Source of the DNA: Dasyornis broadbenti
Taxonomy: Eukaryota > Chordata > Aves > Passeriformes > Dasyornithidae
Reading direction: 5' to 3'
Assembly (NCBI GenBank): GCA_013397935.1
Contig: VZRN01000568.1
Location: 82,896 to 146,895, forward strand
Length of the DNA stretch: 64,000 bases
The number at the start of each line of letters is the position of its first letter. Positions within the stretch are counted from its first letter, which is position 1. The notes under the pieces are model-generated. The model was not told the DNA's origin. It saw only the letters and a list, made by a program, of their open reading frames with translations, and made no database searches. Both the position numbers and the translations under genes were made by a program. Below, one piece after another: positions 25,201 through 40,200 of this stretch.

Positions 25201-28200
25201 AAACTTATTTCACTTTTGAAAGGAAACAGTTTCAAAGCAATTCAGCAGAAACTTCAGAAAACTAACAAGTAGTATATTGTTAGTTTTTATTTGTAAATCA
25301 ATGTAAGTTTAAGAAATGCACTAAAGTATTTAAGAACAATATGGTATTCAAAAATAAAAATTACCAGCAGAGCCTGATTTACATAAAGTAGAAAAGTACC
25401 TTTCGAAAAAGAGGCCAAACATTAATGTAGTAGCAATATTAGACAAAATACCATCTATTGAAGCTTCTAAATTTTTTTAGAATATATTGAATAAAAATGA
25501 TGTAATAATAAATTAATTCTCACAGAGGTTTAAGTAGCAAGTATTTTGTTTTATAAAGAAAAGGAGAAAAGTAGTATCTATCCTTTTTCATAGGTTTCAC
25601 TTGTTTACTGCATGCTCTGGCAGACTTCCTACACAATTCTCCAGTTTCACACAATCAAGACTGATAGTCAATCATAAGTGATTTAATAACTGGTTCCCAA
25701 TAAAGTACCAATCTTTACTCCTGTAAATCAGGTAAAGCTATTTGAAAACTGATGGCAACTACCATCTGAAAATTCTATGTATAAGTCAGATACACATACC
25801 CTCTAACAGACAGAACCTCACAATGTTGAGCAAGTGCCATTATATCAGGAATTACATTCTCCTCTTGAAGCAAGTTAAGACCCCAATTCGATGATCCAAT
25901 ATTGCCCTGGAATGAAATTTGTCAATTAAATTTTGATCTTGATGTGATCTGCAGCACTACCAATGTTTTGACAATTTTGTTTGTTGCTAGTAGAGTTTCA
26001 ACCCACACCTTCTCAAAGTAATTAAAAGATCTGAGCACCCTTTCTGGCATTTCCTAGTTGTGCTGGTACAAACTCAGCACACTATGTATAATACCTAAAT
26101 CTGCTCAAAGTTAGAACTACTATGTATTCCTCACTTTACCAGCTCTACTAGAGCCTGCAGCATGATCTTGGTTTATTCAATTTGCATTTCTCTTACACAG
26201 GCATCTTGTTACATACCTACAGTATCTTCTAGTAATAGTCACCTTGGACAAATGTTCCAAAATTAACTTTGGGGGAGACAAGAAAGAAGCAGTTGAGGTG
26301 GCAAACTGCCACCTCTGCATTTAAGAGTGTAGCTTGTACACACTAAAACTAGGTTTTAGCCTGTCCTAAGTACCACAGTGTCATGACCACATGCATCAAC
26401 ACTGGCAGACAACTTCCTTGCAGAAACATTAAGGATGACCACAGTAAATACACTAAACTCAGACCATGGCAACTTTTAACATGTAACTACCAGTGCCATA
26501 CTAATATTGATTTGGCAACATGTTTTTCTTATTTGTTAAAAAGAAAAAAGGATAAAGTGACTATTAAAACCTCAGAAGAAAACAGGTGCAGTGAATAATT
26601 TTCAACTGAATCACAGTAATGGAACAGAATGCCAACTTGAAAAAAATCCCACATTTTCTGACACCTCACCTCTTATTTTTATAGCATTTTGCTTAGTTAT
26701 TTAAGAATCTACAGTTATAACAGAAATAAACAATTGCAAAAATTGTAAATCTATTGTAAATCTATTTGTAAATCTATTACTAACCAAGGCCCAAAGGGCT
26801 GCTTTCAGCTGCTTAATTCCTTCCCATTTATCCAGCATTGGGGAACGAACAGTGTAACTTAGATCTGTAACAATACTCTGAAGGAGAAAAACAGAAGAAG
26901 AAAACACTAAGTTGAAAATGAAAAGGAGATTTCAGTTAAACAGGTTCTCTGGCATTTATAGTAAAAGTTAGAGCAAGAACTTAAATCATGCACCCTAGGA
27001 AGGACAGAGGTAATTTTGGAATAATAACCATAAATTAACAGCAGTGATAATGCAAGAAGAAAGTTTAAATGAAATTACTGATTGCATGAAGCTATTTCAG
27101 ATTTTATAAAGATCATAGATTAATCAAACTTAACACACTGCAATATATACATTTTCTCTTGAACTTTTAAAAGAGCATCATCAATTCATTAAATCATTTT
27201 ACAAACCCACATTAAGTGAATTTAAGCAATTTTGGCTTAGGCTTTGTTTTCTTAGATTTTCAAACTATTAGAAAGTTTTATTCCCTCATCTCCAAATTTC
27301 TGCATGCTTAAAACCATGTATAATTGTCAAGATACAATCCACAGAAACTGACTTTTTTTCCATTTATGAACTGCTTTCCATGCCAAGATTTTGCTAGTCA
27401 TTTTAGAGAAAAATGTTGCAAGGTATTTTGCTAGTATTTCAGCATCAGGAAGGAATTTTACATGAGATTAGATGGCAAAGACTGTCTTCACAACTTAAGA
27501 CTCATAATCAGCTTCTTCTGCAATGCCAGTTTAAATGCTATCTTTTTAAAAACCTTTTTTAAAAGGGTTTACAATGATCTTTAAAATATTTCAAGTTATA
27601 AATAATTATTATCCTCACCTGAGACTCCAATAGATGGCAGCCTGTTTTATGGTGCACCAGTTGGCCATAAAGGTGAACTGGCAGGTAGACATGTGGTCGC
27701 TGTAATCTGGCAGAAAGAAAACATATGTCAGTTTCCCATTTATTTATTATTTATTATTCCCATATGTAATTTATTCTAAAATAAATTACACTGCAGTGTA
27801 ATACAATGACTTACTCTTCATTTTTTTCAAAGAGAATTCTTATGAAGAATTTAGAAAGGAATGAACTGTTTCAATTGGAAGGGACCTACAACAATCATCT
27901 AATCCAACTGCCAGATGATATCAGGGCTAATTAAAAGTTAAAGTCTGTTATTAAGAACACTGTACAAATGCTTCTTGAACACAGATAGACTTGGGGCATT
28001 GACCACCTCTCCACGATGCCTGTTCCACTGTGTGACCACTCACAACCCTCCTGGTAAGGAAATGCTTCATAGTATCCAATCTGAACCTCTCCTGCTTCAG
28101 CTCTCTATCATTTCAATGTGTCCTGGATGCCAGGGAGGAGAGCTCAGCCCCTCTGTGCCCTTTGCCTCCTCAGGAAGCTGCAGAGAGCAGTGAGGCCAAT

Positions 28201-31200
28201 CCCAAGCCTTCTCTTCTTCAACGTGGACAAGCCCAAAGTCCTCAGCTGCTCCTCACAGGAGGTTCCAGCTTTGTTTCCCTCCTCAGGATGCCCTGAAAGA
28301 CCTTCCCATCCTTTCCCACCTGCAGGGCCCAGCAGGGCCGCTCTAAAGCAGAGCCCAGCGGGACCATCCCCTCTCTGGGCCGGTTGTGCTGGGACCATCC
28401 CCTCTCTGGGCCGGTTGTGCTGGGACCATCCCCTCTCTGGGCCGGCTGTGCCGTGCTTGGTGCTCTGGGATGGGTTTGTCCTCGGAGCTGCCCAGGCACT
28501 GCTGACCCACACTGAGCCCAGCCCAGCTGGCCTCACACCCCTCTCTGCAGCTGTCCAGCCACTCCTCTCCCACTTTATCCCTGTGCCCGGTGTTTCTCCA
28601 TCCCAGGTGCAGAATCCAGCATTTAGACTTGTTAAATTTCATCCCATTAATGACTGCTCAATTCTCCAATCAATCTAGATCCCTCTTGAAGACCTCTTGT
28701 CCCTCAAAAGAATCCACAGCACCTCCCAGTCTGGATCATCAGCAAACTTGCTACTGGTGCATTCACCTCCAGCATCCAGACTGTTGATACAGAACTGGCC
28801 CTAGAATGGAGCCCTGAGGAACATCCCTGGTGTGAGCACGCACCAGGCAGAGGTTGCCCCATTCACTGCAACCCTTTGGGCTCAGTCTCTCAGCCAGTTC
28901 TTCACCCACCACACCATGAACCTGTTCATCCCAAAGCTGGACAACTTGTCCAGGAGGACGCTGTGAAGGACACTATCAAAAATCTTGCCAAGATCCAGGA
29001 AAACAACATCTACTGCCTTCCCTTCATCCACCAGAAGGGTAACAAATCAATTAAACAAAACTTTCTTTTTGTGAATCATGCTACTGTGCCTGATGACTGC
29101 ATTGTTCTTTAAATGCCTTTCAACAATACCCAATATAATTTTTTTTTTCTTGCAGTAATTTTTCCATGAACTGAGGTTTGACTAATAGGTCTGTAATTTT
29201 CTGGGTCTTCCCTTACACCCTTCTTGCAACTGGAATAAACTGGCTAGCTTCCAGTCAGCAGGGGCTTCCCTAGACTCACAAGACTTTTGGTAGATGACAG
29301 AGACCGGGTTCTGACACAACATCTGCTAGCTCCCTCAGCATAAGCTGGAAGAAATCCCACCAGGCCCCATGACCTTCTAAACATTTAGCTGATACAGATG
29401 GTCCCTTACTATTTTAGTGTCCACAAATGGAGAAGTCATAGTTTACACATTTGCGGACCTCTGGCTCAGAGAACCAGGCAGCCCAAGATCCATCTGAAGA
29501 CTGAAGCAAAAAAACCACTGAAATTTTCTTCATCTCTGTTTTCCCTTCGTCCCTGTAGGTCAGGTGACCATCTTCAGCGAGTATTGACCTAGTGTTTTCT
29601 TCAGACCTCCTCCTTCTTGTTGTATGACAGAACACTGCCCAGTTTCAGTCCTGAATGACCTTTGGCCCTTTGTGCCTTCTCTGCTTATGTGAATCACAGC
29701 TTTACAGTGTTCCTGTGAAAGGTGACCTTACTTCCAGAAATCATATAATTTCCTTTTCCTCTTGAGCTCCATGAGGAGTTTCCTGTTCAGCCAAGACTGC
29801 CTTTAGCCCCACTTGCTTGACTTATAACACCATGGGATTGCCTGCTCCTGTGCTTCTGAAAGGTGGTTCTTAAAGATGGACCAGCACTTCTGGACTCCTA
29901 GGCCCTCAAAAATATACTCTGCTAAAGTAGCTCCCCAAGTTGGCTCTCCTGAAGCTCTGGGAAGCAACTCTGCTGTGCTTTTTCTCATTACATTGGAAAT
30001 TTTAAACTTAACCATGTCACGATCATTGTTGCCTAGAGCACTCCCTTCCATCACATCTCCCATAAGCCCTGTATTTACAAACAGCAAGCCTAGGAGGGCA
30101 TCTTTCCTAGTTGGCTCACTGAGTATCTGTGAAAAGAATGATCTCCTATAGACTTTGAGAATTTCCAAGGTTGCTTGTCATAGTACTATGATATTTGCAG
30201 TTGATGCCTGGAAGTTGAAATCTTCCATAGGAAGCCCATAAGAACAAGGGCTACTGATCCAGAAGTTTCTCCTAATCGTCTACAGAATGAATCATCAGTA
30301 CTAACATCCTGGCTGAGTGATCAGTAGCAGACAACCAGCACATCATCTCCTTTGGTTGCCATCCCCCTGATCCTCACCCAGAGGTTCTCAACCACATCAC
30401 CACTATCTGTATGGGCTGTGTAATCAAACCTCTTCTTTATATAGACTGACACATTCATCTGCTTTGCCTATCGCTCCTGAACACCTGTAGCCCTCCATTC
30501 CAGCACTCCAATCATGGGACTCAATCCACCAAGTCTCAATAAAACAAATTATATTAAGGCTCTAAAACGAATTCTATAAAAACTCTAAAATAAATTACAT
30601 TAAAACTCTGGGAGCTAAGCAAACCATCAAGTTTATCCTGTTTGTTTCTCATTCTGTACTTATGTACTGTACTGCTCCAGGACCAGTATAAACTGAAATC
30701 CTGTTGGTACCCTGCTCCCTCATACATTGACTATTTACAGCTCTCCTGACCAGTCCTACCAGCTTACGCCTCAGAAACCATTTTCCCAAATTTACCTTTG
30801 GTTGCTACGACGAACATAGTTATCCCCATCAACAGGTTTGCGGTATGTTGTAAGTGCTTCATTAAGTTGTTCTTCAATCAATTCAACATATTTTAAATTA
30901 TATTCCTGTAAGAAGATAGACAAAGGTTGACACTTAGTGGTTTATGGTGTTATAGCATGATACTTTATAAGGAAGAAATAATTAAGCAACGTTCCTTAAG
31001 AAAGAATGATTTTTTTTTATGATCTGAAGGTGGGGCTCATGAAAATTAATACACTTCATACATAAAATGAGCTTGCAGAGCTAGCAATTGATTTCATAAT
31101 TATTTCAGGGAATTTGTTAAAAAAAGGAAGAAATACTTCACATCTGAAAAACTCAAATAATTTCAATAGACTGTCATGCATTTCAGTACTCCTTGAGAAG

Positions 31201-34200
31201 TGACAGTTAAACTACTAAAAAAGTTGCAAACAGAAATGAGACCAATCTCTTATAAGCAATTAAAAAAACCAAAATAACATATGAAGAGTTTTATTCTAGT
31301 TACAACAATAATGAATTTTTCTTAATTGTCTTGTGTTTCTCTTCACTTCCTAACAGAATAAGCCAATTCTATGTTCATGAGCCTTACATTTAACTTTAAT
31401 TAACAACGATCAGAGGTAACAGGTACCTTGAAAAGCAGCATTCCTTTGCACACTTCCCTAGATAAAGACCTTCCACAACAACCTATTTTAGAAAGTCACT
31501 ACACTTCCGAAATATTGGCTGAAATGTCAAAATTATATAAAGGTCTTGGTAAGTCAAAAGTACACATGTACAGAACTGTAAGTCCCTGTCAACTTCTTCC
31601 AGCAAAAATGTTACGTCACTGATACAATAAATGTAAGAGTTAGCTTTACATGTACATTAATATGCAATAATTTTTAAGACTCTCTGTTCTAAACCCTCAT
31701 ATTCATACTGTTCCTCCTTCTAATACCAAGCATACATTTTCTTCTTAGCATTACCTTTTGCCACTTTTCCATCTGTTTTGTTACATAGCCTCTTTCATTT
31801 AGATACGAAAATCCCTTTGGGATGGACAGAAATCTGTAAAAAACCATCAGACAGTTCACATTCTAATTTAAACAACTCACAGAATTTGAATAAAAAGAAC
31901 ACTTATTTGTTTCCACAGTGTGAACTCAAACAGCACTGCATTCAACATTTACCTTAGGAGTAGAAGCAAGCCCTTGTCTCCAAGATGAGAAAGAGCTGGT
32001 TTCATTTGGATAAGGGCATGAAGATTGGCCTAAATAATTAAGAACATGCAAAGAATATTTGAGTACTATATAATTCTGAAAACTGCAATAACTACAAAAA
32101 TCTGCCTGCAATGAAGCAGCAAGTTTTCCACAACAGGAAGTATCAAATGCCAACTTAATCCTAACATTATCAATTTCAGTTATTTTCTGTTATTAGATAC
32201 AAATTACTTCACAAAAGGTATAATGAACAAAATAGCTGAATTAATGGCAATTCGTATTTAAATACAGACATAATGCAGAAGTCTACATTTTCCCATAAAT
32301 AATACTCCAGTATTATCATCAAAGGGGTCTATAAACTATTTTAAGTCCATCAGTGACAATCAAGAAATGAAACCATCAGTAGCTTCTTACATATTTGTAC
32401 TTTGCTACTAGGGAAGGGAGTGGGGAAGAGCTTAAGAGCAGCATACCAAAAGGAGGTCAAAAGAGAAAGGATGCTCACCTTGTCTTCACATGCCTCATCT
32501 AGAATATCAAGTGCCTCAGAAGAAATAGTTTTATTTTTATCATGTAACTGGGTCACCAGTAACTCAATCCCCCAGTTGCTGAAGAACTCTACATTAGCTC
32601 TCAGCAACACTCGTAAGTGTTTTGTTGCATACAATCTGCAGCTCTGCGAAGTAAGGAAAATGTTTTCTTGAATGGAAGAAAAACAGCTAATGCAATTAAT
32701 GATTAGTAATTTTTAAAAATACCTTTCAACTACCACATTTTGCAGCAGGTGTGATACACTGATCTACTAAACCTACAGTTTATTAGAGAGCTATTTCTGT
32801 CTTAGCAAATGGGAAAATTGAATCTGAGATCACAAATAATTTGGTCACCATAAGTGTCTAATCCTGTATCTTTTTACTATATATTATTGTATCTTTTGAA
32901 GAGAATTTAGAAGCCAATTTAAAAAATTATAGTCAGTAGGGAGCTTCATCATCATCTTTCAACGAGTCATTCCTTCAACCTCAAATATCTTCATTACTTT
33001 CAGACTCCACTCTTTACCCATAAGAATCATATCTTTGACAGTCTCAGCAAAATATCCTCAATTTATGTCCTCCTCTTCCAAAATACAGTGAGATATTTAA
33101 AGCTAGTACCTACATTTTTCTCTTTTGTATCCACTCTAGAACACATTCTGTCTGTTCAGATGACAGAAACAACTTCACTTGAAGTAATGAACATTCTTTT
33201 CTTGTTGTATTTCAACTTATTGTCGTCTATCTCCCTGACATCAGTGCTTGCTTGTCTAGTAATACTATCTTAAAAGTCCAAGAGTTTCCACTCCCAAGTC
33301 CACATAAGGCTATATTTTACTCCCACTCATCTTCTTTGATTCAGAAGAACAAATTCCACTGCCTGTTTCTGAATCAACCCCTCATTCCAGTACCTACAGC
33401 ATCTACTCAGTTTCAACACGCTGAGTAACCTCAATCATTATCGACTGCTAGAAGGTTAACCTAGATTGCACTGCTAGAAATAGAGATTTCTCTACGTGAT
33501 AACAATGCCTTCACAATTGATTTAAGATGACACTGACCTAAACAATCACATTACACTTAGTTTATACACATCAAGACTTTAGCCCCCATCATACATGAGA
33601 GAAAGCTTTATTTGAAGGACATAATTTCTCAAGCACAAATACAATATAAGGTGTGAAGTTCACAACAAATTCAAAAGCTACACATGTAGGAGTTTGATTT
33701 CTCTGAATACAAAAATAAGTATCTTTTTCCATATATAATAGCTTAAAAATAAAGGCATATGCCTTGAATAACAAAATAAATGTATAGTGGGAAATAACAA
33801 AGGAACATAATAAGGTGAACTGAACTTACATCTGTAGCTGCTGTCAGGATTTTAGAAAGGATGACTCTTGCCAATCCATCTCTGCTATAATCCAGACTAG
33901 AAACAGTCAATTTTAACAAGTGATCTTGGTTCTTCAAAGAACAAAGATTAAGAAGACTGGAGGCACGAAAATGGAGGAAAAAGAAAATATAATTAGTAGT
34001 TGAACCCACTCAAACCATCAATAATTTAAACTTAAGTATTTTGAGTTATACTTTTATTACTATAAATGCAGAATACAAAGTATGTTCTCTTATGAAATGA
34101 AGTAACTTCAAATTGTTGTAACTATAAAGTCAAATAGAGACAAAATAATGCACTGAACTGCAAGGGCAAAACCCCAAAGCAACACCTTTTGTAATTGCTC

Positions 34201-37200
34201 TGTAAAAATTGTCAGCATAATTAGTGATTATAAGTATAAAAATTAATTCTCATGAAGTTTTGTGAACAATTCTTCATTGTAAAACACGGTGTGTAAAGTT
34301 TGCCACAAAATTAGTTCTACTAACTGTCTAGATTTTACAGTAGATGAAGTTTTCTGAAGCCAGTAAAAAGCTTGCTTTCTAATAATCAAAAAAATCAATA
34401 ATAAAAAAAGGAGTTAATTTTTGCTTAAAGTTTACTATATGTTAATAAGCTAATACTAGTCACCAGCCAAATTTTTCCCAAAGGAAGGTAAATTTATTTG
34501 TACCTAAACAAAATTTTCAACTTCAGAATTTCACTCAAAAATACTGGACTAACGTTATACATGCAATATACATCAATATTTCACAAATAGTACTGTACCT
34601 GCCATTTTTTCATGGTTTGTGTGGTTTTGGGTTTTGTTTGTTTTTCTCTCTATTTCCCCACACCATGTCTTTCAGTACACTATAATACCTCCTGATACTG
34701 ATCTCTGTCACACAGGAGTGGATAGAAAAAAGCTGTTTATGCCATGATCACTCTATTTGTTTAGTAATGACAGACTGAAAGACCTTTTTCTTAGAAACAA
34801 AAGATGGGCATCTTTACCTGTAACTACAACAAAATAACCTTAAAGTTTTCAGCTTTTCAAATAGTGGCTTCTCATGCACAGTTTAAAATTTTCATACTAT
34901 TACACTGCAAGAACAATTCAAACTAAATAAAAACACTCACCACTGAAACACATTACATTTTTCAAGCATTTTCACTCCATGAGGGTGACAAGATAAAGTA
35001 CCAAAAAATAGAAAGTAGTGCTGGCTAAGGGTGTTTAGTAACCCATTATTTTGAAGACTACGTTCAGGTTTCATGCCTGATGAAGAGTTGAGCCAAAGTA
35101 CAATATCTTTAACCAATTCCTCCAGGTAACCTTGTCCATCCTAACAAAATAAAGAGGAATAGCATCTGTTAGCAATAGAAATGTCTCTTTTCTTTACTGA
35201 AATCCATTACTTTACATTTCTTAGAGTGCAGAAGCAAAACACAGGCACAAAACAGAAATGCAGGCTGGAAAACGGTTCAGACTAAAGAAGTTTCAAGGCA
35301 AACAAAAGGAGCTAAGCATGGAGATATCTTAGGACTAATTCTTTCTTTCCACAAAAAGGGAGAAGTATTATTCAACGACATTTTCCTCTGACCTGAGGCA
35401 CAAAAGTCTTTAGCACAAAACAAGAAAGGAGTTAGAAAAGGAAGGTTATACACAGTATAAATAATAAAAAACCCTCCAAACTCTAAGTTGCATTTAATAA
35501 AGCTGTATTTAATAAAACTTGTACATAAACATAGTCATCTTCCTCAATATTTCACATAGTATTTCTTAATTACAATGATCATTTTAGATTTAATACCTAA
35601 AATCGCAGAAGTCTTTACCAAAAATTAAGGTTTTTCCCTCAAGTGGCATTCTGCAAGACTACTCATTCTTGTAGTACTTCCAGTCTTGTAGCTGAAAATT
35701 TCTTACCTCCTCTGATTCAAGAAGAAATTCAGTAAACTGACAACCCACAACAGTGAGCTGCTTCGCCTTGGCATAGTCCAGATCCAGGTTAGCATAGAGT
35801 TTACTGCTAGGCTTGTAAAAATACAACAATCTCCTTACAAACCTACAGAACATAAAATAGAATTTGCTATTTTTCAGTATGACAAGGACAGTCTTACAAT
35901 ACAAAATGATGCTAGTAGGAAAAATGGGTTATATTTGAATTGTTTTCTTAGCAATAAGTTTTAAAAATTTATCAAAAGAATAGCAGGTAATAGCAGTGAG
36001 TCTATCCAGACACAATTTCAGAGATGTTGCCGTACTGTGTTATAAAGGATTTTCTATACTGCGACTTAATATAAGCAAAGGAACTTAAAATCTCTATGCT
36101 CTCAGAAGCCATGGCATCCTTCTCATTCTCACAATTTTTTCTGCTGTAATTTATCCTGCACGAAGTTTCAAAGATTGTATTATCTAGACTAACAAAGAGC
36201 TTAAAAAAGAATTTTGTAACCTGAGTTTTCTTCAGCTATAATAGTTACTGCTTCTGTGAAAAAAACGTTTTCATGTTCTGGCAGGAAAAAGTCTCATTTA
36301 TCCAGCAACAGTATTTTCAATCACTTCACTAAACTATTTCTAAAGCGTAACACAGTGATTGCAATCACACTCTCAGACTCTTTTAAATCACAGTGAGCAA
36401 CTTTGCTTGAGTTTTGCACCACAGCAGTAAGTCTATAGCAAAGATCTTCCCCTCATGAATTCTTCATCAAAAATAAACACACATTTGTGCTTTAAAATAA
36501 CACAGAATGTTCCATCAAAAGGTCGATATGTCAGAAAGAAAAATTAACTACTGAACTGCACTTGTACTTGAAAAAGTCAGAGTAATCCACTATCCCTAAC
36601 TTCAATCACAGTACCAAATATAAAGGAAACCTGAGGCTTAATTAAGTTTTGTGAAATAAAATGTACTTTATTCCGTATTACTAGCAATAAATATATATTA
36701 ACACACAAATTTATACATGTGTATATCTGTGTGTATATTTAATTGTGTATATGTGTATATCAGTGTGCATGCATTCAGTTTTGGGCCCCTTGGGCCCCTC
36801 ACTACAGGAAGGACATTGAGGGGTAGGAGCATGTCTGGAGAAGATCAAGAGAACTGGGGAAAGGTCTGGGCCACAAGTCTGATGAGGAGCAGCTGAAGGA
36901 GCTGGGAGTGTTCAGCCTGGAGAAAAGGAGGCTCAGTGAAGACCTTTTTGCTCTTTAAAACTCCCTGACAGGAGACTGTAGCCAGGTGGGGGTGGTCTCC
37001 TATTCCAGGTGACAAGTGACAGAATGAGAGGAAAAGGCCTCAAGTTGTCCCAAAGGAAGTGTAGATTGGATATTATGAAAAATTTCTGGACTAAAAGAGT
37101 GGTCACACATTTGAACTGCCAGGGGAAGTGTTGGAGTTACCATCTGTGGAGGGATTCAAAGGACATATAGACATGGCACTTGGAGACATGCTTTAGAATG

Positions 37201-40200
37201 AACAGTTGGTCTCAACGATCTTTGAGGTCTTTTTCAAGATTCTGTGATCCTATGTGTATACACACATTAACTGTATCTCTACTAAATGAGACAATCTATA
37301 TAAAAATATCTGGAATTTCACTTTAACAGCTCTAAGATCATCACAACACTAACAGTAAAAAAAATCAACTTATAGAAGGACAAATAAACATCATTTACAC
37401 TTGAAAAACAAAGAGGCTGAAAATCTATTGTCATAAGCAGTGAAACTAGAGAGATTTGGGGCTTAATTTGTTATAATTAAATAGAACTAAAAGCATTTTA
37501 AAGCCATTAAGCTTCCAATTCTGCAGAAAGGAACAATGAACTCTAGAAGCTTCACACCAATTCAATTACAGATTTTTCCCAATTTTTTTGGAATTAAATT
37601 ATTTAGGCACTGAATTATGCTTGAGTGCAAGATAAAAACATGGAACAGGAAAGCTGTCCCACACAGGTAGGTTGAGGAGTGTGTGTTGGTGCCACAGCCA
37701 GGACTGCAGACACTGCTTTAGAGAAGCAATGTTATAAACTACCAGATTTAGAAAAAGATACTTATCTCAAAGTACAGATTGGCAATTAGTGTTTCAGGAA
37801 AACCCAGAAAAAATACAAACACAACATTAAATTATTGCTACAATAACAATGAGACTACTGCTTAAGCTGTGAATACTTCATAAAAGTATCCTGACTAGTT
37901 CTTGGTAAAAATTTAAAACAAAGCCATACGAGCCTTTCAGCAAGCATTCTATCTTTTGGGTTTTCCCCAGTTCATGCAGAAATAGATTTCATACCCACAA
38001 ATACAGACACAAATATTCTTCAAAATAATTGAATCTACTTCTGAGAGATGTGTTAAAAGGAACATCCAAGAACTAATTAGTAGCACTACGATCACACAGG
38101 CACAAAAGTCGTAACGCCAACAGACATGAAAGGAACCAGAGCTGTACTGGGGGTTTTTTGTTTGTTTGTTTTTCCAAATTACACATGCTTCTCTTGCCAT
38201 TAACAGCAACTAGAAATAATTTCCTCTTGGTTTTTGTTGAAAGCTGTAGTTACTGTACAACTGTAGATTTAACTTTGTCAAAACTTGCCAAGCTCTGACA
38301 TAAAACACTACTGTTTGAAATATCAAGTAGTATCACTTCTAAGGTTTAAAATTAAACTGAGCATTTGCAAAGGTGGTATAATTCATAAGGGACTAAATAT
38401 ATAAAGTATCTGTGCCCAGAAAAGAAGGTTAAACACGTGTTTAATTAAAGCAAATATCACAACTGAATTATCCAAATTTACACTTTAACTGCTTATCTAT
38501 AGATTAAGTTTCAGAAATGTGATACATCCAGGGAATATTTTATTGCAAAAGTAAAATTCAGTTTTTCCTAATTTCTTTCTTCAAAGAAAGTCTACAAAAT
38601 ATTTACATACCTGTGCAACTGTTCATCTTTGTAGTTCCTTAGATTTATATTTGGCCACTAGAAAAAATAGTAAATATAGCATTATATGAACCTTGTACAT
38701 CAGTCCTTGATTAGTCAGTAAAATCCACTTATTTCTATCAGTTGTATTTACATAATAATTAGAAAGTTTTCTGGCACCTTATGTTACATCTTTAAAAAGC
38801 CCTTGTTTTTTTGAAAAGCCCACACTTCCTGCTTCAAGAACTGTTCAATTTTTTTCTAGAGAAAGACAGGGAATGTTGGTTACATGCTACGTGTACAAGG
38901 CTACAATTCTAATGAAAACAAAAAATTATGAGAAGCTGATGAAAAATAAACAATTTTGTTTAGTTTTTGCAAATAACAAAAAAAATTGATACGCATAACA
39001 GGGAAATATTTTTTGGTTGTTGTTTTGAATAATGATCAGATTTGGTTTAAAAACTGTAATTATTCTGTTACAGATCACTTAAATACTGTGTATTAAAATG
39101 GTATTTACACTCTTTTGTTGATACTTTGTTAGATGTATTAAGAAGGACCACATGAAGAATACTACCCTCTTCAGGATCTAGTCTTTCTTCCCATTATATT
39201 TTCCTCTGTTTTTACAGCCATCTATTATCTCCATGGTTTCAGATTTCTTTCTGTTGCTAGTAGTGAGTATATTCTTGTCAGTAATGGAAAAATGTGCATC
39301 AAACATTCCTCTTTCCTATCTGTGTGATACAGATCTACATTTCCAATTGGTATTCCAGTGTTAAGACACACTGTGCACTAGTTAATGATTAGTAAAATTG
39401 ACTACACTAGCAACAGTGCCAGATACAGATGAGGGTGACACTTTTGCTGCTCTTTTAACAGCTTAGACAGCAAGCTGAGCAAGTGAAAAAGGCAATAAGG
39501 GACCACCTGAGATGCACACAATGAGGTGGTTAGAGAGCTGATATTCCACAGATACAAGGCTGCAACAGACATGGAGGAGGTGAGTAGCCACATGAGATAA
39601 CAAATTTCAGACACTGGAATCTGGATCCTGCTAATTAGAGGACTAAAGATGGACCACTGTGGTTCATCATCTCAGTTTATGCTAGTGTTATGCAGCTTAA
39701 CAGGAACAGAAATGATTGGAAGTAAGCCAGAAAACACACACATTTCTCATTCAGAAAGAAGTCTCCAATTATCAGACATTAGCAACTCTTTGACAAGACA
39801 CTAGAAAATACATTGCTGGGGAGGTCTGAGATGGCAGAAAAACTGGCTGACGTAAATTTCAATTTAATATTTCAATTTAATTCCAAAACACACTAGTGGT
39901 CAACAACACTGTCAAAATACTACATATACTAATTAACAGTGAGATTCTGAAAAACAGTTTTCTGTTTGTATCTTCGATACTGAATCAAAGGAAAGAGTAC
40001 TTATGACTAATAACAGATATCTAGTAGCCCAGTAAATCTCATAATTGCAGTAAAAAGTCTGTAAACAGAGAAATCTGGTGGAGCAAAGCTACTGTCATAT
40101 ACATATTCAGGTCTTTATACCAGACAGATTCTTGCTCTTTCAACTTTATCGGTCCCTGAAAAAAAGGCACAGAAATATTTAGTTTCTTTTCTTTTTTTTT

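Noticed and set aside
28118..28678. Overlapping open frames of 85-186 codons on both strands.
   Set aside because: They lie in the GC-rich part of a dead CR1 with a 31-bp tandem repeat; stop codons are rare there because of base composition, and the peptides resemble no protein.
29803..30168. 121-codon - strand open frame (contains EPTRKDALLGLLFVN).
   Set aside because: It is a remnant of the CR1 pol region, not a host gene.
40121..40155. 35-nt candidate alternative exon of RICTOR on the - strand (CAG acceptor, gtataa donor; reads GPIKLKEQES).
   Set aside because: Its length is not a multiple of three, it would break the frame between two phase-0 exons, the donor is weak and human RICTOR has nothing similar here.
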